The notes under the pieces are model-generated. The model had not been told where the DNA came from. It saw only the letters and a list, made by a program, of their open reading frames with translations, and did no database searches. Of a stretch of 64,000 nucleotides of DNA, positions 45,818-57,165 are shown piece by piece. The stretch's first letter is position 1; each line of letters starts with the position of its first letter. Both the position numbers and the translations under genes were made by a program. The stretch is from Pseudomonas caspiana (GTDB taxonomy: Bacteria; Pseudomonadota; Gammaproteobacteria; Pseudomonadales; Pseudomonadaceae). Where the stretch lies: positions 62,001 through 126,000 of the forward strand of contig NZ_LOHF01000003.1 of assembly GCF_002158995.1 (NCBI RefSeq), read 5' to 3'.

Positions 45818-47035
45818 ATGACACTTATGAATGAGCCCACAAGAAACCCGTTGGCCTGGGTAGCTGGCAGCGATGCACCAGAGATCAACTGCCTCGACAT
45901 TGGCTTCATGCCGCTGTCCGACAGCGCCTCAATCGTCGTTGCCGCAACACAAGGCTTCGCCCAGCCCTATGGCCTGAGCCTGAACCTCAAACGTCAGCCG
46001 TCGTGGGCAAGCCTGCGCGACAAGCTGGTCAGCGGCGAATTGCACGCGGCCCACAGTCTCTACGGATTGATCTATGCCGTACAGCTAGGCATTGGCGGTA
46101 GCGCGTCCACCGACATGGCCGTATTGATGGGGCTGAACCAGAACGGTCAGAGCATCAACTTGTCGCGTCCGCTGCAGGACGCGGGCGTGATCACTCCTGA
46201 GGCGCTGGACCACCAGGTGCACCAAAGCGGCACAAAGCTGACCTTCGCGCAAACCTTCCCCACCGGCAACCACGCTATGTGGCTTTATTACTGGCTGGCG
46301 AGCCAGGGTATTCATCCTCTGCAGGACGTGACCAGTGTAGTGGTGCCGCCGCCGCGCATGGTTGAGCATCTGCAAGCCGGTCGCATCGATGGCTTCTGCG
46401 TGGGTGAGCCTTGGGGTGCCAGCGCAGTAGATCAGCAACTGGGCTTTACCTTCGCCACCACTCAGGCGATCTGGCCCAACCACCCGGAAAAAGTACTGGG
46501 CTGCACCCGGGAGTTTGTTGAGCAGAATCCTAACACCGCACGGGCGCTGGTCATGGCAGTACTGGAAGCCAGTCGCTTCATCGAGTCCAGTGACGAGAAC
46601 CGACGCAGCACCGCGCAATTGCTCAGCGGCGTGGATTATCTCGACGCGCCTGCCAGTTGCATCGAGCCGCGCTTGCTGGGTGATTACCGCGACGGGCTGG
46701 GTAACCAATGGCACGATCATCACGCTTTGCGCTTTCACGGTAATGGTGACGTCAACCTGCCGTACCTGTCCGACGGCATGTGGTTCATGACGCAGTTTCG
46801 CCGCTGGGGATTGCTGCGTGAAGATCCGGACTATCTCAATGTTGCCAAAGGCGTGCACCAACTGGCGCTTTATCGTCAGGCCGCCGAAGCGCTGGATATA
46901 CCGGTTCCGACTGCAACGATGCGCAGCAGCCAGTTGATCGATGGCAAGGTCTGGGACGGCTCTGACCCGGCCGGCTATGCCCGCAGCTTCAAGCTTCACG
47001 CCATGGCCAACGCGGCCGCCGCCCTGACTCAATGA
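45818..47035 (+). CDS. nasS: Nitrate sensor NasS
   Basis: NrtA/CmpA-type nitrate-binding protein without a signal peptide, hence cytoplasmic; in known NasST systems it holds NasT inactive until nitrate or nitrite binds. About 405 residues from ATG 45818; ATG 45827 (three codons later) fits homologues equally, with GAGGA 3 or 12 bases away. Features: NPLAWVAGSDAPE, LDIGFMPLSDSASIVVAATQGFA, LHAAHSLYGLIYAVQLGIGG, QTFPTGNHAMWLYYWLASQGI and DGFCVGEPWGASAV. Followed by nasT after 13 bp. Confidence 0.93.
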   Translation: MTLMNEPTRNPLAWVAGSDAPEINCLDIGFMPLSDSASIVVAATQGFAQPYGLSLNLKRQPSWASLRDKLVSGELHAAHSLYGLIYAVQLGIGGSASTDMAVLMGLNQNGQSINLSRPLQDAGVITPEALDHQVHQSGTKLTFAQTFPTGNHAMWLYYWLASQGIHPLQDVTSVVVPPPRMVEHLQAGRIDGFCVGEPWGASAVDQQLGFTFATTQAIWPNHPEKVLGCTREFVEQNPNTARALVMAVLEASRFIESSDENRRSTAQLLSGVDYLDAPASCIEPRLLGDYRDGLGNQWHDHHALRFHGNGDVNLPYLSDGMWFMTQFRRWGLLREDPDYLNVAKGVHQLALYRQAAEALDIPVPTATMRSSQLIDGKVWDGSDPAGYARSFKLHAMANAAAALTQ

Positions 47036-47048
47036 GGAGCTGACGATT

Positions 47049-47624
47049 ATGCTGCGTATCCTCTTGATCAATGACACGGCAAAAAAAGTCGGGCGCCTGA
47101 AAGCCGCGCTCAGCGAAGCGGGCTTTGAAGTGATTGATGAGTCCGGACTGATCATCGACTTGCCCGCACGGGTTGAAGCGCTTCGCCCCGATGTGATCCT
47201 GATCGACACTGAATCCCCGGGCCGCGATGTCATGGAACAGGTCGTGATGGTCAGTCGCGACCAACCACGCCCCATCGTGATGTTCACCGACGAGCATGAT
47301 CCGGGGGTGATGCGTCAGGCAATCAAGTCGGGGGTCAGCGCGTACATCGTCGAGGGCATTCATGCCCAGCGTCTACAGCCAATTCTCGATGTAGCCATGG
47401 CGCGTTTTGAAAGCGATCAGGCCTTGCGTGCCCAGCTTCAGGCACGGGATCAGCAATTGGCCGAACGCAAACGCATCGAACTGGCCAAGGGCTTGCTCAT
47501 GAAAATGAAGGAGTGCAAGGAAGAAGAGGCCTACACCTTGATGCGCCGTCAGGCCATGAGCAAACAGCAGAAGCTGATTCAGGTGGCGGAGCAGATTATC
47601 GCGATGAGTGAATTGCTGGGGTGA
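47049..47624 (+). CDS. nasT: ANTAR-domain antiterminator NasT
   Basis: 191 residues. Receiver-like domain ~1-120 (LRILLINDTAKKVGRLKAAL, DVILIDTESPGRDVME, and VSAYIVEGI in place of the Lys motif) joined by a coiled helix to an ANTAR RNA-binding domain ~125-190 (QLAERKRIELAKGLLMKMK, EEAYTLMRRQAMSKQ). Binds two-hairpin RNA leaders and prevents termination when released by NasS. Three matching leaders lie in this window, at 45669, 47833 and 51161. Confidence 0.94.
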   Translation: MLRILLINDTAKKVGRLKAALSEAGFEVIDESGLIIDLPARVEALRPDVILIDTESPGRDVMEQVVMVSRDQPRPIVMFTDEHDPGVMRQAIKSGVSAYIVEGIHAQRLQPILDVAMARFESDQALRAQLQARDQQLAERKRIELAKGLLMKMKECKEEEAYTLMRRQAMSKQQKLIQVAEQIIAMSELLG

Positions 47625-47657
47625 GGCTGACACCCATCCGGATTTGAAATACAACTA

Positions 47658-47760
47658 TGTGGGAGCAGAGCTTGCTCGCGATGAGGCTGGACGCGGTTCA
47701 TTTTAGATCGCGTCCAGCCTCATCGTCGGAATGCCGCCCAGACCAAGCTCTGCTCCCACT
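47658..47760. repeat. Extragenic palindrome (REP-like)
   Basis: GTGGGAGCAGAGCTTG...CAAGCTCTGCTCCCAC with an inner pair GATGAGGCTGGACGCG / CGCGTCCAGCCTCATC: a 103-bp clover of nested inverted repeats between nasT and the nasA promoter. Typical Pseudomonas type (GTGGGAGC...GCTTGCTCGCGATG). Confidence 0.85.
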
Positions 47761-47802
47761 GGATTGCATTCCAAAATGAGGTGAAGGGGACGATTCTCCA
47801 GC

Positions 47803-47818
47803 TGGCCCAGCTTTTGCT
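47803..47818 (+). promoter_or_regulatory. Sigma54 promoter of nasA
   Basis: TGGCCC-AGCTT-TTGCT: GG (47804-47805), 10 bp, GC (47816-47817). Predicted start near 47829, four bases before leader hairpin P1. Confidence 0.78.
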
Positions 47819-47832
47819 AGTTAATCAACACA

Positions 47833-47916
47833 GGTAACCAACGGCGGTTGCCCCACTCTACGACAAAGACGTCGCACACCTTTTTCGCCAACGCGAATCG
47901 GGTTGCGGCGTTTTTT
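47833..47916 (+). promoter_or_regulatory. ANTAR-type antiterminator/terminator leader of nasA
   Basis: P1: GGTAACC, loop AACGGC, GGTTGCC (47833-47852, seven pairs with one G-U). P2: CGAC, loop AAAGAC, GTCG (47861-47874). Both loops have A1 and G4. Terminator arms CGTCGCA (47870-47876) and TGCGGCG (47904-47910) followed by TTTTTT; the 5' arm contains the P2 3' arm. A further CAAC/GTTG pair can form inside. Expected NasT target. The 142 bases from here to nasA have no other recognised element except GAGGTG before the start. Confidence 0.8.
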
Positions 47917-48058
47917 GCGTTTTGGCCCCAGTGATCGGGGTCGGTGGTGCTGCCGAGGTTATGGACGCCCCACCTGAATGTCTCTACAGCGTCAAGCCCT
48001 TACGGTTCGGGTCCGTGCCCGAAACAACAGATCTTCCTTTTTGCAGATGAGGTGTTCA

Positions 48059-50937
<2,879 letters not shown>

Positions 50938-50955
50938 GCAGGATTGCCCTGCGAC

Positions 50956-50988
50956 GGTGCGCCTCGCACCAAAGCGGACAAGCTTTGG
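50956..50988. repeat. Two adjoining inverted repeats downstream of the kinase gene
   Basis: GGTGCG-CCT-CGCACC (50956-50970) and CCAAAGC-GGACAA-GCTTTGG (50969-50988) overlap by two bases, so only one can form fully. No T-run. They may stabilise or end the nasA-kinase transcript. GGTGC-N5-GCACC is the reverse arrangement of an NtrC site, so not taken as one. Confidence 0.45.
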
Positions 50989-51089
50989 GCACGAGCTCCC
51001 TGTAAAAGCGGCCAATGCTGCGAAAGCAGATTGCCTGACACATCGCGATCGCAGCCTCCCACACCTCCTACAATGCAACACCGGGCATC

Positions 51090-51105
51090 TGGCACAACCC
51101 CTGCA
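51090..51105 (+). promoter_or_regulatory. Sigma54 promoter of the nitrate reductase operon
   Basis: TGGCAC-AACCC-CTGCA: perfect -24 hexamer, GG (51091-51092), 10 bp, GC (51103-51104). Predicted start near 51116, 45 bases before leader hairpin P1. Confidence 0.78.
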
Positions 51106-51160
51106 TATCTCTCCTCAAGCTACTCACATCGCTACAGCTTTCAAAGACGAAGGCTGAGCT

Positions 51161-51222
51161 TCCCGAGAGAACGGGACCGGACAAAGGCGTCCTCGCTAGT
51201 TATCTAGCGGGACGCCTTTTTT
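51161..51222 (+). promoter_or_regulatory. ANTAR-type antiterminator/terminator leader of the nitrate reductase operon
   Basis: P1: TCCCG, loop AGAGAA, CGGGA (51161-51176). P2: GGAC, loop AAAGGC, GTCC (51179-51192). Six-base loops with A1 and G4. The terminator GGCGTCC(T)CGCTAG / CTAGCGGGACGCC (51186-51199 / 51204-51216) with TTTTTT is the strongest of the three and again starts within the P2 loop and uses its 3' arm. Confidence 0.82.
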
Positions 51223-51272
51223 GTTTGTGCAGAATTTGTCGAGCACCCTCTCGCGGGCTTCTCGGAGGCAAG

Positions 51273-52511
51273 ATGAGAAAACTCAAACTGGTGATGATTG
51301 GCAATGGCATGGCCGGGGTTCGCACGCTCGAAGAGCTACTCAAGCTCAGCGACGATCTCTACGACATCACCGTGTTCGGTGCCGAGCCGCACCCCAATTA
51401 CAACCGCATCATGCTGTCGCCGGTGCTGGCCGGGGAGCAGAAATTCGAAGACATCGTGCTCAACGATCTGGAATGGTATTTGAGCAACAACATTCAACTG
51501 CTGCTCAATCGCAGAGTCGTGAAAATCGACCGGGCAAAGCGCCAGGTGATTGCCGATGACGGCACCGTTGCACATTACGATCGCCTGCTGATTGCCACCG
51601 GCTCGACGCCATTCATGCCACCTATGCCTGGCAGCGCCCTCAGCGGTGTGATCGGTTATCGCGACATCGCTGACACACGAATCATGATCCACACCGCCAA
51701 AGTCCGGAAACATGCGGTGGTGATCGGTGGCGGTCTGCTCGGTCTGGAAGCAGCGAACGGCCTGAAGATGCGCGGCATGGACGTGACCGTCGTCCACATC
51801 GGCAAGTGGTTGCTGGAACGGCAACTGGATAAAACCGCCGGACAACTGCTGCAAACCGCTCTGGAAGCTCGCGGCTTGCACTTTCGCCTGAACGAGCAAA
51901 CCGAAGCTTTACTGAACGACGGCAAAGGCGCGGTCAAAGCCGTGCAATTCAAAAACGGTGACGTGATCCCTGCCGATCTTGTGGTCATGGCAGCGGGCAT
52001 TCGCCCGGCGACCGAATTGGCAGAACTGGCCGGCCTGCCGTGCAATCGCGGGATTCTGGTCAACGACACCCTGCAAACCTACGACCCGCGCATTTATGCC
52101 ATCGGCGAATGCGCCAGCCACCGCGGTACAGCCTACGGTCTGGTAGCACCGCTGTTCGAGCAAGCCAAAGTCTGCGCCAACCATCTCGCACAATTGGGCT
52201 TCGCCCGCTACAAAGGTTCTGTCATCTCGACAAAATTGAAAGTGACCGGCATCGACCTGTTTTCTGCCGGAGACTTCATGGGTGGCGAAGGCACTGAAAC
52301 CATTACGCTGCAGGACCCCATCAGCGGGCGTTATAAAAAACTGGTGATTAAAAACGACGTGCTGGTGGGCGCTTGCCTGTACGGCGACACCTCTGACGGC
52401 GGCTGGTACATGCGCCTGATCCGCAGCGGGCAATCGATCAGTACTCTGCGTGACCAACTGATGTTCGGAGAAACCACCACACCTCAAACGGACATTCCGC
52501 TATGCGCCTGA
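51273..52511 (+). CDS. NirB-like FAD/NAD(P)H oxidoreductase, nitrate reductase electron-transfer subunit
   Basis: 412 residues from ATG 51273 (GGAGG six bases upstream). Two nucleotide-binding folds: FAD site VMIGNGMAGVRTLEEL at the N-terminus, ATGSTPF, NAD(P)H site AVVIGGGLLGLEAANGL (~150), and IYAIGECASHRG for the second FAD contact. Resembles the N-terminal half of NirB and NasB-type proteins but lacks the bfd iron-sulphur domain and the entire sirohaem/4Fe-4S half, so it cannot reduce nitrite. Overlaps the nitrate reductase gene by 10 bp, hence most likely its NAD(P)H-side partner. A rubredoxin-reductase-like role is the alternative. Confidence 0.85.
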   Translation: MRKLKLVMIGNGMAGVRTLEELLKLSDDLYDITVFGAEPHPNYNRIMLSPVLAGEQKFEDIVLNDLEWYLSNNIQLLLNRRVVKIDRAKRQVIADDGTVAHYDRLLIATGSTPFMPPMPGSALSGVIGYRDIADTRIMIHTAKVRKHAVVIGGGLLGLEAANGLKMRGMDVTVVHIGKWLLERQLDKTAGQLLQTALEARGLHFRLNEQTEALLNDGKGAVKAVQFKNGDVIPADLVVMAAGIRPATELAELAGLPCNRGILVNDTLQTYDPRIYAIGECASHRGTAYGLVAPLFEQAKVCANHLAQLGFARYKGSVISTKLKVTGIDLFSAGDFMGGEGTETITLQDPISGRYKKLVIKNDVLVGACLYGDTSDGGWYMRLIRSGQSISTLRDQLMFGETTTPQTDIPLCA

Positions 52512-55231
52512 CCAGCATTGCGGTGCCTGCGACGCAAACCATCGCATCCACTTGCTGCTATTGCGGGGTCGGGTGCGGCGTACTCATCGAACATGACGGG
52601 CGCAACATCATCGGGGTCAGTGGTGATCCCGCGCACCCGGCCAACTTCGGCAAGCTCTGCAGCAAAGGATCGACCCTGCACCTGACGGGCGACATCAGCG
52701 CACGGGCGCTGTATCCGGAACTACGCTTGGGCAAAGGCCTGGCACGAGGCGTCACGGACTGGAAAACCGCACTGGATCATGCCGCTAATGTGTTCGCCCA
52801 GACCATTCGCGAACATGGGCCTGACAGCGTGGCGTTCTATATCTCGGGGCAACTGCTGACCGAGGATTACTACGCATTCAACAAGCTAGCCCGGGCGCTG
52901 GTCGGCACCAACAATATCGACAGCAACTCTCGCCTGTGCATGTCTTCTGCGGTAGTTGGCTACAAGCGCAGCCTGGGTGCAGATGCTCCGCCCTGCAGCT
53001 ATGAAGACATCGAGCTCAGTGATTGCGTGATGATCGTGGGCAGCAACATGGCTTACGCTCATCCGATTCTGTTTCGTCGCCTGGAAGAAGCAAAAAGCCA
53101 ACGCCCGGACATGAAAGTCATCGTCATTGATCCACGCCGTACCGATACGTGCGATCTGGCGGACATGCATCTGGCGATCAACCCCGGCACTGACGTGGCG
53201 CTGTTCCACGGCATTCTGCACCTGCTGCTCTGGGAAGGCATGGTCGATCAGGATTTCATCGACCAGCACACCGAAGGCTATGCCGAACTGAAAAGCCTGG
53301 TGCATCACTACACGCCGCAAATGGTCGCGCAGACCTGCGGCATCTCGCTTCAGCAACTGCACGAATGCGCCCAGTGGGTCGGTCAGGCACCGAGCTTTCT
53401 ATCGCTGTGGTGCATGGGCTTGAATCAGTCCACCGCGGGGAGCGCCAAAAACAGTGCGTTGATCAACCTTCATCTGGCCACCGGACAAATCGGCCGCCCT
53501 GGCGCGGGACCTTTCTCCCTGACCGGCCAGCCCAATGCCATGGGCGGCCGCGAAACCGGCAGCCTGTCCAATCTGCTCCCCGGCCACCGTGAAGCAGGCA
53601 ATCCCGACCATCGCGATGAAGTGGCGCAGTACTGGGGGATCGACAAGCTACCGGAAGCGCCAGGCTTATCCGCCATCGAATTGTTCGAGCAGATGCAGAG
53701 CGGCAAAATCAAAGCTGTGTGGATCGCCTGCACCAACCCGGCTCAATCACTGCCTGATCAGACCCGGGTTCGCGAAGCCCTGAACACCTGCCCGTTCGTG
53801 GTTCTGCAGGAAGCCTTTCGCACCACCGAAACCGCACGCTTTGCCGACCTGCTGCTGCCCGCCGCCAGTTGGGGAGAAAAAGAAGGTTCGGTCACCAACT
53901 CCGAAAGACGTATATCCCATGTGCGCAAAGCGATTGCCGCTCCCGGAGACGCGCGCCCGGACTGGGCAATTACGGTTGATTTCGCTCAACGCCTCCAGGC
54001 CCGGCTAAAGCCTGAAGCAAAGGCGCTTTTTGATTTCCAGACGCCTCAGGCGCTGTTTGATGAGTACAAGCTTCTGACTCAAGGCCGCGATCTGGACTTG
54101 TCTGGTATCAGCTACGGCATCATCGACCAGTACGGCCCGCAACAATGGCCATTCCCCGCAGGCGCTACAGGCGGCACGGCACGCCTGTATCTGGATGGCC
54201 ACTTTCCAACGCCATCAGGCAAGGCCAGATTCATCAGCGAGCCGTACAGCGCTGCCAAAGAGCTGCGCGACAGTCGCTTCCCGCTCACCCTGAACACCGG
54301 CCGCCTGCGTGATCAATGGCATGGTATGAGCCGCACCGGCACCGCTGCGCGCCTGTTCGGTCATGTCAGTGAAGCGGTGTTGAGCCTGCACCCGGAAGAT
54401 TTGCATCGCTATCGACTGCAATCGGGTGATCTGGTCACCCTGAAAAGCCGACGCGGCAGCGTGATCGTGCCGGTAGACAGCGATGACGGCTTGCGGGCTG
54501 GCCACGGGTTCATGCCGATGCACTGGGGTGATCGTTTTCTCAAAGGCGGCGTGAATATCCTTACACAGCCAGCGTTCGACCCGATCTCCAGGCAACCCGA
54601 GCTGAAGCACTCTGGCGTGCGCGTCGACAAGGTCGACCTGCCATGGCGGCTATTTGTGTTGATAGAAGGTGACGTGCAACGCCGACTGGATGCCTTGCGC
54701 TCACTGTGCGATGAATTCCCCTACACCAGCTTGAGTCTTGCCGGACGCGAGCGCCCTGCCCTGACTTTGCGAGCAGCCAGCAGCGAAGCGCCCGCTCAAG
54801 AACTGCTTGATCGGATTGATCAGTTGCTGGAACTGGATCACGGCCCGGTGCTGGCTTATGACGATCCTCGAAGGGGCATCAGCAAACGCATTCGTCTGGA
54901 ACAAGGTCGGATCACTGCTATCCGCCTGGGCGGGGAAACTCTCGCCAGGGACTGGTTGCAAGGGCTGTGGCTGGATGGCCAGGAGATCGATGACGAGCTA
55001 CGCCGGTGGTTACTTGCTCCGCTCAGCAGCGCTCCCGGTTCGGGCACAAATAAATCAACTCGCAGCAAAACGTTATGCAATTGCATGAACGTCAGTGAAA
55101 ACGCTGTATGCGACGCCATCGCCAAAGGACTCGACCTGGGTCAACTGAAGGCACAACTGGGCTGCGGCACTATGTGCGGCTCGTGCGTGCCGGAAATCAA
55201 ACGACTGCTGACGGCCGTCGCGATCAACTAA
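52502..55231 (+). CDS. nasC: Assimilatory nitrate reductase, molybdenum catalytic subunit
   Basis: Reduces nitrate to nitrite in the cytoplasm; DMSO-reductase family with bis-MGD. 909 residues. N-terminal 4Fe-4S site CCYCGVGCGVL plus Cys in GKLCSKGS; Mo-ligand Cys in SNSRLCMSSAVVGYK (~140); LTGQPNAMGGRETGSLSNLLPG; C-terminal molydopterin-binding domain with TLNTGRLRDQWHGMSRTG. The last ~65 residues form a fused BFD-type 2Fe-2S domain (CNCMNVSENAVCDAI, GCGTMCGSCVPEIK). No Tat or Sec signal. Electrons probably come from the flavoprotein encoded just upstream. Naming of nas genes differs between organisms. Confidence 0.95.
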   Translation: MRLTSIAVPATQTIASTCCYCGVGCGVLIEHDGRNIIGVSGDPAHPANFGKLCSKGSTLHLTGDISARALYPELRLGKGLARGVTDWKTALDHAANVFAQTIREHGPDSVAFYISGQLLTEDYYAFNKLARALVGTNNIDSNSRLCMSSAVVGYKRSLGADAPPCSYEDIELSDCVMIVGSNMAYAHPILFRRLEEAKSQRPDMKVIVIDPRRTDTCDLADMHLAINPGTDVALFHGILHLLLWEGMVDQDFIDQHTEGYAELKSLVHHYTPQMVAQTCGISLQQLHECAQWVGQAPSFLSLWCMGLNQSTAGSAKNSALINLHLATGQIGRPGAGPFSLTGQPNAMGGRETGSLSNLLPGHREAGNPDHRDEVAQYWGIDKLPEAPGLSAIELFEQMQSGKIKAVWIACTNPAQSLPDQTRVREALNTCPFVVLQEAFRTTETARFADLLLPAASWGEKEGSVTNSERRISHVRKAIAAPGDARPDWAITVDFAQRLQARLKPEAKALFDFQTPQALFDEYKLLTQGRDLDLSGISYGIIDQYGPQQWPFPAGATGGTARLYLDGHFPTPSGKARFISEPYSAAKELRDSRFPLTLNTGRLRDQWHGMSRTGTAARLFGHVSEAVLSLHPEDLHRYRLQSGDLVTLKSRRGSVIVPVDSDDGLRAGHGFMPMHWGDRFLKGGVNILTQPAFDPISRQPELKHSGVRVDKVDLPWRLFVLIEGDVQRRLDALRSLCDEFPYTSLSLAGRERPALTLRAASSEAPAQELLDRIDQLLELDHGPVLAYDDPRRGISKRIRLEQGRITAIRLGGETLARDWLQGLWLDGQEIDDELRRWLLAPLSSAPGSGTNKSTRSKTLCNCMNVSENAVCDAIAKGLDLGQLKAQLGCGTMCGSCVPEIKRLLTAVAIN

Positions 55232-55244
55232 TGAGGTGTACAGC

Positions 55245-55994
55245 ATGAGTGCAAAAGTCTGGCTGGTCGGCGCAGGTCCCGGAGATCCCGAGCTACTGAC
55301 CCTCAAAGCCGTGCGTGCCCTGCGCGAAGCAGACGTGGTCCTGATCGATGATCTGGTCAACAGCGCCGTGCTGGAGCATTGCCCGACCGCTCGCGTCATT
55401 CCAGTAGGCAAACGGGGTGGCTGCCGCTCGACACCGCAAGCTTTCATCCATCGCCTGATGCTGCGCTACGTGCGCCAGGGCAAATGCGTAGTTCGCCTCA
55501 AGGGTGGAGACCCATGCATATTTGGCCGCGGCGGCGAAGAAGCCGATTGGCTGCGAGTTCATGGGGTTGATGTGGAACTGGTCAACGGCATCACCGCCGG
55601 CCTGGCTGGCGCGACGCAGTGCGGTATATCGCTCACATTGCGCGGCGTTAGTCGCGGCGTGACATTGGTAACCGCTCACACACAGGACGACAGCACGTTG
55701 AACTGGCAAGCGTTGGCGCAAGGAGGAACAACGTTGGTGGTTTACATGGGTGTCGCAAAACTGGCGGAAATACGTGACAGCCTGATCAGCGGCGGCATGG
55801 CGCTGACTATGCCAGTGGCAATGATCGAGAACGCTTCGCTGCCTCAGCAACGCGAATGCCGTAGCTCACTCGCCGACATGCAACGGGATGCAGCACTGTT
55901 CGAACTGAAGAGTCCGGCCATCCTGGTGATTGGCGAAGTGGCAGCAGTCACAGAGATAGATTTGCTGCAACTGGCAGAAAGCAAAACGGCCTGA
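55245..55994 (+). CDS. cobA: Uroporphyrinogen-III C-methyltransferase
   Basis: Makes precorrin-2 from uroporphyrinogen III using two S-adenosylmethionines, the branch to sirohaem and cobalamin. 249 residues from ATG 55245 (GAGGTG upstream). LVGAGPGDPELLTLKAVRAL, then RLKGGDPCIFGRGGEEADWL and VTLVTAHTQDD. No CysG-type dehydrogenase/chelatase domain. Thirteen bp after the nitrate reductase gene, as in other pseudomonads where it supports sirohaem for nitrite reductase. Confidence 0.94.
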   Translation: MSAKVWLVGAGPGDPELLTLKAVRALREADVVLIDDLVNSAVLEHCPTARVIPVGKRGGCRSTPQAFIHRLMLRYVRQGKCVVRLKGGDPCIFGRGGEEADWLRVHGVDVELVNGITAGLAGATQCGISLTLRGVSRGVTLVTAHTQDDSTLNWQALAQGGTTLVVYMGVAKLAEIRDSLISGGMALTMPVAMIENASLPQQRECRSSLADMQRDAALFELKSPAILVIGEVAAVTEIDLLQLAESKTA

Positions 55995-56019
55995 GTTTTC
56001 CCTCAAATCGCAGGCAAAG

Positions 56020-56045
56020 AAAAGCCCGGCCTAGGCCGGGCTTTT
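56020..56045. terminator. Bidirectional intrinsic terminator cobA / oprF
   Basis: AAAAGCCCGGCC-TA-GGCCGGGCTTTT, 26-bp perfect palindrome between convergent cobA and oprF. Confidence 0.93.
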
Positions 56046-56071
56046 CTATTGAAGCGAGTAAAGCAGGCTAA

Positions 56072-57106
56072 TTACTTAGCTTGTGCTTCAACTTCAGCTT
56101 CTACGCGACGGTTAACAGCGCGGCCAGCGTCAGTTGCGTTATCAGCAACTGGACGGGATTCGCCATAACCAACCGAGTTTACGCGGTTAGCGCCAACACC
56201 GTACTGGTTAACCAGAACCTGTTTAACGGCGTTTGCACGACGCTCGGACAGTTTTTGGTTGTAAGCGTCAGGACCGACGGAGTCAGTGTGACCTTCAACA
56301 GTGGTGGTGGTTTGTGGGTACTGTTGCATGAAGTCAGCGAGGTTCTTGATGTCGCCGTAGCTGTTAGGCTTGACTACGGATTTGTCGAAATCGAACTTCA
56401 CGTCCAGCTCAACACGAACCACTTCGGCAACTGCTGGGCAGCCATCAGCGTCAACGGTAACGTTGGCTGGGGTGTCCGGGCACTTGTCGACGTTGTCGCA
56501 CACGCCGTCGTTGTCGCTGTCGGAGCACACTTCAGCTACTGGAGCTGGTGCTGCTTCAACTTTCTTGGAGCCGCCACCGAAGTTTACGCCGATACCGACG
56601 CTAGGAGCCCACTCGGTGTCGCCTTGGTCGATGTTGTACTGAGCTTCAACGCCTGCGCGGGCATAGAAGTTGTCAGTGAAGTAAAGCTTGGCACCGCCAC
56701 CGATGTTGGCGAAAGTGGAGCCGTTACGGCCGCCACGAGCGTCTTGACCGATGCTTTGATCAGAGAAACCAGCCGAAACGTAAGGACGCAGCATGTCGCC
56801 TGGATTGTTGAAGTGGTACAGAGCGTCAAGGGCAGTGTTGGAGCCTTTGATGTTCTTGCCGCTGTCGCTGCGAACGTTGTGAACTTCGTCGTAACCCAGA
56901 CGTACTTCTACGTCGTCGGTCAGGAAATAACCAATCGAGCCGCCGAACAGGTTGCCGTCGTTTTTAAAGTTACGGGCGCTGTCGTAGTACTCTTTCTTGG
57001 CGAAGCCTTCGATTTCGACTGCGCCTTGGCCTTGTGCCAGAGCGCCGAAAGATGCCGCGGCAACAATAGTACCAATGGCCAAGCCCAAGGTGTTTTTCAG
57101 TTTCAT
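56072..57106 (-). CDS. oprF: Major outer membrane porin OprF
   Basis: 344 residues. Signal peptide ending GALAQG (~24). N-terminal eight-stranded barrel domain (GYFLTDDVEVRLGYDEV), linker with four cysteines (CSDSDNDGVCDNVDKCPDTP and a later Cys, thrombospondin-3-like), C-terminal OmpA peptidoglycan-binding domain (VKFDFDKSVVKPNSYGDIK, VEGHTDSVGPDAYNQKLSERRA with NxxLSxxRA). Slow porin and structural link to the wall. Downstream of sigX. Confidence 0.97.
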   Translation of the reverse strand: MKLKNTLGLAIGTIVAAASFGALAQGQGAVEIEGFAKKEYYDSARNFKNDGNLFGGSIGYFLTDDVEVRLGYDEVHNVRSDSGKNIKGSNTALDALYHFNNPGDMLRPYVSAGFSDQSIGQDARGGRNGSTFANIGGGAKLYFTDNFYARAGVEAQYNIDQGDTEWAPSVGIGVNFGGGSKKVEAAPAPVAEVCSDSDNDGVCDNVDKCPDTPANVTVDADGCPAVAEVVRVELDVKFDFDKSVVKPNSYGDIKNLADFMQQYPQTTTTVEGHTDSVGPDAYNQKLSERRANAVKQVLVNQYGVGANRVNSVGYGESRPVADNATDAGRAVNRRVEAEVEAQAK

Positions 57107-57165
57107 CCGTTAAATCCCCATCTGGTGATTGTAAAGCAGTCCCACATCGCTGGGGACAACTCATC

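Noticed and set aside
47658..47760. CRISPR-like or attachment-site repeat
   Set aside because: Nested inverted repeats without regular direct repeats or spacers; it fits the extragenic palindrome class, and no integrase or tRNA is nearby.
50956..50970. Possible NtrC site (GGTGC-N5-GCACC)
   Set aside because: The half sites are in the opposite orientation to the NtrC consensus, so it is better read as a hairpin.
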